Source: Rhynchosporium graminicola (Eukaryota; Ascomycota; Leotiomycetes; Helotiales; Ploettnerulaceae). From it: DNA of 64,000 nucleotides. How positions within the stretch are numbered: position 1 is the stretch's first letter; each line of letters opens with the position of its first letter. The notes under the pieces are model-generated. The model ran no database searches. It saw only the letters and a list, made by a program, of their open reading frames with translations, and was not told the DNA's origin. Positions 57,433 through 64,000 of the stretch are shown piece after piece. A program made the translations under genes and the position numbers. Where the stretch lies: positions 186,001-250,000 of the forward strand of contig FJUW01000033.1 of the NCBI GenBank assembly GCA_900074885.1, written 5' to 3'.

Positions 57433-58929
57433 CTACGACCTCACCTCACTAAAGATGAATGGAAAGATAACCACGCAAGCCTTGTAGAAGACCCTAATAC
57501 TCTCCTCAACAGCCATGGGTAATTTCCACAATCCCGAGAAACTGCCGACTGTATCCTGGATCACAATCCAAATACTCAACAGAGCCACAGAAAAAAAGTG
57601 GTATACAAGGATGATTGGTTGCCGAATAATGCCAGCTAGAAGACTAGAAGGCCCATCGACACAATCACCTCCTTTTTGAAAGTAGGCAAAACATCCTTTC
57701 TTCAGCGCGTTTAGCTGTCTATCGTTGGCAGCGAATAAACTGTATAGAGCCATAGAGAGGATGTTTATGATGGATGATAGTCCTTTTCTCTGCCAGTGGA
57801 AATCCTTCATGGCCTGCTTGACAGCTTCCGTGTCGCCTAAATCAGGGATCCGTTCTGGTGATATAAGAGAAGAGAGTAAAACGACGTCATTGAAAGCTAC
57901 GGTCATGCCGCCGCCGGTCAGAGGATGGCGCATGTTCATCGCGTCGCCAAGTAGGACGAGTCCGCGCTCGGTTTGCGTGCTAGGTGGGAGGAAACTGTTG
58001 GGCATGCTTCTTGGGATCCTGTTATCTGCTAGAGCGGCTTCGAAGGAAGGCTGCATTTGTGCTGGGAGGGTGGGAAGTATCGTATTGCGGAGGTATCCTC
58101 TTACGCCGCCGTTCTTGACCGATGCTGCGGGCAGGTTTTCGGGGATGTCTATTAAGGCGCGGGTTTCATGCGTGCCGATTTGGTAGAGGAGGACGGGGGA
58201 GGTGTCGCCTAGTATGACTGTGCCGTGGAAAGGAGCTGGTAAGGGACAATCGATCAGTTCTAGGGCGTAGAACTTCGATTTGACTGTTGGTTGCTTGTGA
58301 ATGTATTGCTTCCGAAATCGAGAGTTGTATCCGTCGGCAATGATTGTGAGTTGTCCGAAATAGTAATCTTCCTCTTTCTCTCCTGTTTGGCGGTTCAGTG
58401 TTTTCGACTTGACACCGAGAACTTGTGGTTTGGTTTCGCTCGTAATGGTATCTGTGACCTCGGTCTCGACGATCGTGATATTATTTTGACTGGCGCAAGC
58501 TCTCCGTAACTGTGAAATGAACCGTCCATGATGAAAAGCCCTTCCTTCCGGCCTCCCACCTTTCTCATTCGTATATTCTTGACTCCCCTTCGTAGGCGCG
58601 GCTCCAGCACTATTCGGGTATGGAATATTGACTCCTTGACCATAGTAAATGACTTCATATCCATGCACAGGAATCGCATCGATATTATCTGTGCAATGCG
58701 CCAACCCTAATTTCTCCAGAGCAGATATACCGCCGGGCTGAAGGAGTTCCCCAACAATGCGATTAGGTTCTTCCAACGATTTCTCCAGTAGGAGAACGCT
58801 GCGTCCTTGTTTTGCAAGAGCGAATGCAGCAGCGCATCCGAATATACCAGCTCCTACAACCACTACATCTGCCTCGTGGTGTACACGTCTGAGCTTCTCC
58901 TTTGCAGATTGGGATTTAGTCAGAGACAT
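57433..58929 (-). CDS. ERG1: Squalene epoxidase (squalene monooxygenase)
   Basis: A single exon of 498 residues, the normal length of fungal Erg1 proteins. It converts squalene to 2,3-oxidosqualene with O2, FAD and NADPH at the ER and lipid droplets, the first oxygen-dependent step to ergosterol. The Rossmann FAD motif is at 22-50 (V-V-V-V-G-A-G-I-F-G ending in LLLEK). G-E-L-L-Q-P-G-G is at 60-67 and the second FAD motif G328-D-A-M-N-M-R-H-P-L-T-G-G-G-M is near the middle. The C-terminal half holds the membrane-binding helices. By my alignment the allylamine-contact positions F399, F417 and P427 keep the sensitive-type residues. It is divergent from ERG25. Confidence 0.97.
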   Translation of the reverse strand: MSLTKSQSAKEKLRRVHHEADVVVVGAGIFGCAAAFALAKQGRSVLLLEKSLEEPNRIVGELLQPGGISALEKLGLAHCTDNIDAIPVHGYEVIYYGQGVNIPYPNSAGAAPTKGSQEYTNEKGGRPEGRAFHHGRFISQLRRACASQNNITIVETEVTDTITSETKPQVLGVKSKTLNRQTGEKEEDYYFGQLTIIADGYNSRFRKQYIHKQPTVKSKFYALELIDCPLPAPFHGTVILGDTSPVLLYQIGTHETRALIDIPENLPAASVKNGGVRGYLRNTILPTLPAQMQPSFEAALADNRIPRSMPNSFLPPSTQTERGLVLLGDAMNMRHPLTGGGMTVAFNDVVLLSSLISPERIPDLGDTEAVKQAMKDFHWQRKGLSSIINILSMALYSLFAANDRQLNALKKGCFAYFQKGGDCVDGPSSLLAGIIRQPIILVYHFFSVALLSIWIVIQDTVGSFSGLWKLPMAVEESIRVFYKACVVIFPFIFSEVRS

Positions 58930-59721
58930 CTTGGCTGTTCGAGGTGAGTGTGAATGAGTCTGGAGAGGAATGAAGAGTCCTTAAGAAAGTTCGATCATGC
59001 AAGGGAGGTTATTGATGTATGCGAATGTTCGATTATAATCGCAGTTGCAGCAGCTTGATATTGTAGTTAAATATGGTTGATTATGGGTCGAGATAAGAGC
59101 TGTGTGCAACTAGCCATTGACTGACAGGTAATCGAGTTTAGACCGCTATCGAAGCAGTTTTCGAAATGCCTTGTCATTCGATGCCGGTGCGAGCACAACG
59201 GACGAAATGACGATCGGAAAGGTTTAGCTTTAGGGTGTCGCGATACAGGAACACTCGATTATTCCCCTGAATCGACTGGGATTACTAGGTGGAAACTTGA
59301 GATTATAGGAGAAGCTTTTCTCTTGGCAAATTTGATTTCGTATGGCCAAATTGGTTCGACTTGTGGAATGAACTGACGATAGCCTCACCACGGATTAATC
59401 GTAGTATCAAAGCATAAGCCAAGGCTGTCAAGGATCGAATCTTGAGTTATCCAACCTGCAGTGGAAATGCATCATTCACGTACGGAACGGAAGGTACCAC
59501 GCACCGCGACGACACTAGAAAGGACCCGAGCCGAAATGTTCCGATGACGGGATCAATTGTATTCTGATTGACCCCGCCCGCCACATTTATCACGTGAAAC
59601 AATGGGCCGGCTTTCGTGATTTCCGGGGCCCTGAAGTGGTCTTAGCTCGTAGAGCCTAGATTATTATAAAATATCACATCCACCCGCCTTCCAACATCCT
59701 GTACACCTCACCGCTGCAACC
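58930..59721. promoter_or_regulatory. Shared ERG1-ERG25 promoter region
   Basis: 792 bp between two divergent start codons of sterol genes. Near the ERG25 side lie an E-box ATCACGTGA (59589-59597), a GC-rich CCCCGCCCGCC (59573-59583) and a TATA box TATAAAATA (59665-59673) about 50 bp before the ATG. CCTCACCACGG near 59383 is close to the SREBP-type TCAC..CAC core, and CCAAT occurs in reverse near 59351. Site assignments are by eye. Confidence 0.55.
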
Positions 59722-60696
59722 ATGTCTCTACTTGCCAATTCCACGCTACCAGCTCCAGATACCTACTTTGGTATCTACAATGAGTTGTCCAAATACAATG
59801 TTCACTTGAACATCTTCGAGAGACTCTGGGCAGTAAGTAATTCAAATCCAACACTTATTAAGAGGAACGCCACTTATACTAACGCGCAACAGAGTTGGTA
59901 CGCCTACATGCAGAACGATGTTATCGCAACCGGTATCATGAGTTTCGTCATGCACGAAGCAGTCTACTTCGGCCGAAGCCTTCCATGGATGATAATCGAC
60001 CGCATATCATATTTCAATAAGTGGAAGATTCAGGGGCAAAAGATTCCAACCATTAAGGAGCAGTGGCAATGCACCAAGCTCGTCCTCCTCAGTCATTACA
60101 CCGTCGAATTACCTCAGATCTGGCTCTTCCATCCAATGGCTGTCTCTTGCGGTATGGCTACCGGAGTTCCGTTCCCTTCCTGGCAAACAATATGTCTACA
60201 AATCGCACTCTTCTTCGTCTTAGAGGATACATGGCATTACTGGTTTCATCGTGCATTCCACCAGGGAATCCTTTACAAGAAAATTCACAAGATTCATCAT
60301 CAATACTCTGCACCATTCGGCCTTGCCGCTGAATATGCGTCTCCTATCGAAACTATGGTCCTCGGTGCAGGAACTGTCGTCGTGCCCATCGTTTTCTGTC
60401 TCCTTACTAAAAACTTCCACATCTTGACCATGTATCTCTGGACCGCAGCCCGTCTTTTCCAAGCAATCGATGCTCACAGTGGATATGATTTCCCGTGGAG
60501 TTTGCACCACTTCATCCCATTTTGGGCCGGAGCTGAACATCATGATGTTCACCACGAGAGGTTCATTGGCAACTATGCAAGCAGCTTCAGGTGGTGGGAT
60601 TACATGATGGACACTGAGGCTGGACCAGAGGCCGCAAAAGAAAGACGCCAGCGCAAGTTGGCAAAGGCGGCGAAGAAGGCAAAGAAGGTCCAGTAG
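59722..60696 (+). CDS. ERG25: C-4 methylsterol oxidase
   Basis: Two exons (59722-59832 and 59893-60696; 60-nt intron) give 304 residues, against about 309 in yeast. The enzyme removes the C-4 methyl groups of lanosterol-type intermediates by stepwise oxidation with O2 at the ER. The three His clusters of the fatty-acid hydroxylase superfamily are present: H156-x3-H160, H169-x2-H172-H173, and H253-H254-x2-H257-H258. At least three membrane segments surround them. The Lys/Ala-rich C-terminus ends in K-K-A-K-K-V-Q, an ER-retrieval-like tail. The intron is a multiple of three and has no stop, so the unspliced message would still be readable with 20 extra residues. Confidence 0.97.
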   Translation: MSLLANSTLPAPDTYFGIYNELSKYNVHLNIFERLWAVSNSNPTLIKRNATYTNAQQSWYAYMQNDVIATGIMSFVMHEAVYFGRSLPWMIIDRISYFNKWKIQGQKIPTIKEQWQCTKLVLLSHYTVELPQIWLFHPMAVSCGMATGVPFPSWQTICLQIALFFVLEDTWHYWFHRAFHQGILYKKIHKIHHQYSAPFGLAAEYASPIETMVLGAGTVVVPIVFCLLTKNFHILTMYLWTAARLFQAIDAHSGYDFPWSLHHFIPFWAGAEHHDVHHERFIGNYASSFRWWDYMMDTEAGPEAAKERRQRKLAKAAKKAKKVQ

Positions 60697-61211
60697 AGAG
60701 CTGTGGTGTTGTATATATAACGGGCACAACGGCCATCAACGATAGATCGATCAGGAAGTGGAGGAGCCCGAGAAAGAGGACAGTGATACGACTGGAGGCA
60801 GACTATCGGACCCAGGAGGAAAATTTGTCCCAGCATGACAAATCATGCAAAGGGTGTTCACAGGTGTTTTTGGACTCGTGTGCAAGGAAGCACTACTTAG
60901 ACTACACGTACTTGGGGCACTTATAGCGGCCTCCTAATTAGTATCAAGACCATTCAACACATCATCATTATCACAGGCTAAGCAGTGATAGCATGCAGTA
61001 CTTGGTTTCGGCGTTGTCTCTCAGGATCTACAGCTCTCGTGACCGCTTCATGTTACAATATTCATACACTAACAAGGAACGATTTCGACTGTTTTTTCGA
61101 CTCTTGTTTTTTCCCTTCCTTCCTTTCGACACACGGCTTTTAATTCTCGGTCTCACACTCAATCCCACTATCTAACAATCTACATGTCATCTCATCCACT
61201 TTCCTTTCATA
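60697..61211. other. Convergent intergenic region
   Basis: 515 bp between ERG25 and the dehydratase gene, which converge. TATATATAA directly after the ERG25 stop may serve as an efficiency element for 3'-end formation. Nothing else recognised. Confidence 0.4.
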
Positions 61212-62086
61212 TCAACTATTGACCAACAGCTCAACACTAGCATTCCCCTTGCCCTTGGGCATACAGCAATCGCCCCCTTCAACCGCAACTCTATCAGCCA
61301 AGTCTTTCCCCAGCCCACTCTCTTCCGTATTAATAACCTCCCCGCATTCCCTCGCTTTCTCATCGCAGAACCGTGCCATCGAGACGTCTTTCTCTGATAG
61401 CCCGGGCGGAGCATGCGTCGTCCAGCGGATAAACGTAGTGTTGTACACCTAGATGGGTGAGCCGATGGAGCGGAGCGGAGGTTGGAAGAAGGAAGGGGGA
61501 CGCACGTTCGACCATTCAGGATGGTGTTTCTGTACCGCGCATTCGGATGCTATGGTATTCATGAATTCCTGCATGGTGGGATTTGATATGTTAGTCTGGG
61601 TGCTTGCCCCCGTAGTGAGACCACAACTAGGCTCTGGCTTGGACGATATCCGCTCTTCGGTATCAGAAAAAAAAGATCTTAAAGCCGAACAAACCAAACC
61701 CCGTGGCAAGTCAAACCCAGAGCACGAAACATACCGCGGGATCTAGATCTATCCTCCGTCTTTCCCTCCGGTCGGGTCTCAGAGATAAAATCTAGCTATC
61801 TCAAAATAGAAACCCATATTGAAAGATCAATACGGTACTATACTCCGTTCCTTTAGACACCCGCAAATTCACATTGAGAAAATACCGTAGAACGAGAAAA
61901 TGACCAACGAACCCAGGTCTTCTTGAAAGTCTTGAACTTGAAACCCCTCTCTACCCCCTTGCCACTCTCTATCAATGTCCATTTCCCTCCACTACTCTTC
62001 AAAAGCGGTGATAGTTCTTCATTCGCCTTGTCGGCTGGGTACGTTGATGAGAATACTGGGGTGGGGCTGTTTGATGTGGAGGACAT
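61212..62086 (-). CDS. Pterin-4a-carbinolamine dehydratase
   Basis: Three exons (61913-62086, 61506-61568, 61212-61448; introns 344 and 57 nt) give 157 residues. The joined sequence shows the family core: F-K-x-F-K-K-T-W-E-F-M-N completed across the first intron, then the catalytic K-H-H-P-E-W-S-N-V-Y-N completed across the second, and R-W-T-T-H-A-P-P-G-L-S-E-K-D. The enzyme dehydrates 4a-hydroxytetrahydropterin, recycling the cofactor of aromatic amino acid hydroxylases. The first intron is far longer than others here and has a weak GTTCGT donor. An in-frame ATG at 62188 would add 34 residues that look like a mitochondrial presequence. Confidence 0.85.
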
Positions 62087-63203
62087 TCTGAAGGTATTAT
62101 GTTTGAGGATGTAATGATGGGGAGATGAGAGGTTTATCTTTGGCCTTGAATGGAGTGTTTTTGAGCAGATAGATAGAGGAGCGCGCATGGTTGAGTGTAG
62201 TAAAGGGAGGGCGGACAGGTAAATGATTGATTGATGAGACGGGATCGTTGGATGAGGTTGAGATGGGCCAATGAGAGGGCGCCTCGTGATTGAGGTGTGA
62301 TTGGATTGGGCATTTTCATTCAGTATGGTAGCCGGGTTTTGCGATCACCTGTTTTGTTGCAGGCCGTGAATTTTCAATGTCACGAAATTGTTTGATGGCT
62401 TTACTACCGTGACAATAGTTTCCTAGGAGATCTGGCGAGCAACTCTGTCCAATTTCCCTTTGTTGCAGGATATTGGCTGATCCTCCAATGAAATGCTCTT
62501 CTGGTTCTTTATGCTCGATTTCAGTTGACATGGCGTTCTTTTGGAAGTTCGTCTTAAGCGCAGAGTTGAGCTTAATCTTTGGATAAGCGTGCTACTGGAC
62601 GTTGCTACTTCAATGTCACGACCCTCCAATTCCTTGACTTGCCATCGATTTGGATCTCGGTGCTAATACTGTCCTGGTAAAATGGCACGATCCCATCGTC
62701 AGTACGGTCGGTGATTGATGTTATCCTCGTCTTTGTTTCATTGATTTTCACTCCATCCGCACGTTTAGCGATCTTGGAAATATCATGATTCATAAAGGTC
62801 GTCGCGCATACTTGCCTTGGTAATCAGAGATTTGGTCACTGCGTTTGGAGGATAGAATTCTGTGATCACCGAATTGTCCTATGAGCTTATGAGCAGCTAG
62901 TTTCTTAGCTGATACTAGCATGCAGCTAATTCCCGGCATGTAAAGTGACCTATCCTATAGGTACCCAGGTACATGTCTTTAATTCTCGAGCTTTACTTCC
63001 ATTGTTCCCTTGCTTGTTTTCCATTCTGATCCTGTCTCTCCCACTGATACTCCTCCGAAAACTAAGATCTTGGTATTCTTAAATGACTTTCATAGCAACT
63101 GGCTAAAATTTGTAGGGCGCATTGAGCGTTCGAGCTCGTCGGTAGCCCTACCGCGTTTTATCACTTTGTCTCCTGCAGCTGATCGCGGTATCGAAGAAGC
63201 AAA
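62087..63203. other. 1.1-kb intergenic region
   Basis: No gene recognised. Minus-strand frames at 62316-62531, 62423-62629 and 62605-62793 are short and overlap in different frames. The 5' leader of the dehydratase gene lies at the left end. Confidence 0.4.
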
Positions 63204-64000
63204 TCAGCCCATAGACGTCCCCAATGCCAGAAGCGTGTTAGCTTCTCGCGTTTCTACTCTTATAACCTCTGAAGATAAGGTTCCCCAGTGTTCACAATTG
63301 TAGCCTGGGGAGAAACGCGTGGCAGAATATACGACAAATGCCATATTGCCGCCCCTCAAGTTCGCATGTGATCGAACGTTTCCAATACCAAATTGGATCA
63401 TACATGCTGGGCAGAAGATAGCGCATCTTCCCTCCCGAAAATCGTACCTGACAGCAGCTGTTTCGAATGTGTCAATCCCCTCCATACGAGTCGCCGCCAA
63501 GCAGAGGTTGGAAAACGATCGCACGTTCGTCAGCGCGAGAGATAGCGCTGTCCGGCCACTCCTTGTCGCATCCGTCAATTGATAGCCTCGAGATAGCAGA
63601 CACTTGATGATCCGTACCACATGGTCCACATCACCTGACTCGTTGCGATGTGCTACCCAGTGGAGTGGAGTCGACCGTCCCTTTGACAAGAATCGACTGA
63701 TACTGCCGTTCCCCGAAGCTTGAACTATAGCCATAGAGCTACTCTCGTGATTATCAGCCTCTAATTGACTTGACCTTTCAGTTTCGGACAAGAGGTATTC
63801 GAATGCTTCAAATTTAAGTCTTGCGGCCGCGAAATGGAGAGGAAGTTCCCCCAAGTCGTTTTTGATAGTCGGGTCTGCGTCGTCGTCGATCATCTTTCGT
63901 AGCAGGTCAACTGTCCCCAGAGTACGATTCCAGCTCAAATGGTGTAGGACCGTGCTGCCTAATTTGTCCCTTGCGTTGATGTCGAGTCCATGGTCTTCTA
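63204..64000 (-). CDS. Ankyrin-repeat protein, 5' end outside the window
   Basis: An open frame entering from the right edge codes for at least 264 residues. Repeats are visible as G-L-D-I-N-A-R-D-x-x-G-S-T-V-L-H-H-L, then D-D-A-D-P-T-I-K-N-D-L-G-E-L-P-L-H-F-A-A, and G-R-S-T-P-L-H-W-V-A-H, the TPLH-type core of ankyrin repeats. The last 90 residues do not follow the repeat and contain C-x2-C (FCPACM). The stop at 63204 may be the true end, or a further exon could follow. Ankyrin repeats bind proteins; no partner domain is in view. Confidence 0.72.
   Translation of the reverse strand, partial: EDHGLDINARDKLGSTVLHHLSWNRTLGTVDLLRKMIDDDADPTIKNDLGELPLHFAAARLKFEAFEYLLSETERSSQLEADNHESSSMAIVQASGNGSISRFLSKGRSTPLHWVAHRNESGDVDHVVRIIKCLLSRGYQLTDATRSGRTALSLALTNVRSFSNLCLAATRMEGIDTFETAAVRYDFREGRCAIFCPACMIQFGIGNVRSHANLRGGNMAFVVYSATRFSPGYNCEHWGTLSSEVIRVETREANTLLALGTSMG

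Overview
This is nuclear DNA of a filamentous ascomycete. Introns are short (mostly 42-82 nt, GT..AG, CTAAC/CTGAC-like branch sites), genes are single-copy, orthologues are fungal (palI/Rim9, ERG1, ERG25, a fungal TMEM16 scramblase, a septin), and intergenic DNA is rich in simple repeats. Gene content, intron size and the strong RIP signature suit Pezizomycotina, perhaps Leotiomycetes; the class is my inference. All gene models below were spliced by hand. I kept a model only where the reading frame closes across every junction.

1-16.26 kb is an AT-rich block of transposon relics in which CA and TG dinucleotides are scarce and TA is in excess, as left by repeat-induced point mutation (RIP). 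It holds a minus-strand Ty3/gypsy element (RT and gag remnants, one LTR), plus-strand gypsy RNase H/integrase remnants in three copies, three 268-bp LTRs (one inverted) and a pogo/Fot1-like transposase relic. Two of the integrase copies are the same 3172 bp repeated on either side of a single N, which looks like an assembly artefact.

16.3-34.6 kb holds an unrecognised, possibly decayed stretch; a metallophosphoesterase (-) divergent from a TMEM16 scramblase (+); a RING membrane protein (-); a secreted protein with a DUF4430-like domain (+); three small plus-strand membrane proteins in a row; and a divergent septin (-). The RING protein and the three small proteins share an N-terminal cysteine/histidine module (M-C-...-Y-x(1,2)-C-x-H-...-C, mostly ending in C-P-x-C) in front of unrelated membrane-spanning bodies. 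This is the most unusual signal in the window.

34.6-56.5 kb holds a four-TM protein of unknown function, a C2H2 protein, the alkaline-pH sensor component palI (-), an ABC1/ADCK mitochondrial kinase-like protein (+), a PA-TM-RING ubiquitin ligase (-) and an aquaporin (+). They are separated by long gene-free intervals full of penta- and hexanucleotide repeats.

56.5-64 kb holds squalene epoxidase ERG1 (-) and C-4 methylsterol oxidase ERG25 (+), divergent across 0.8 kb, a pterin-4a-carbinolamine dehydratase (-), and an ankyrin-repeat gene (-) cut by the right edge. ERG1 and ERG25 are both oxygen-dependent steps of ergosterol synthesis and may share a sterol/oxygen-responsive promoter. I found no tRNA, rRNA or CRISPR array.
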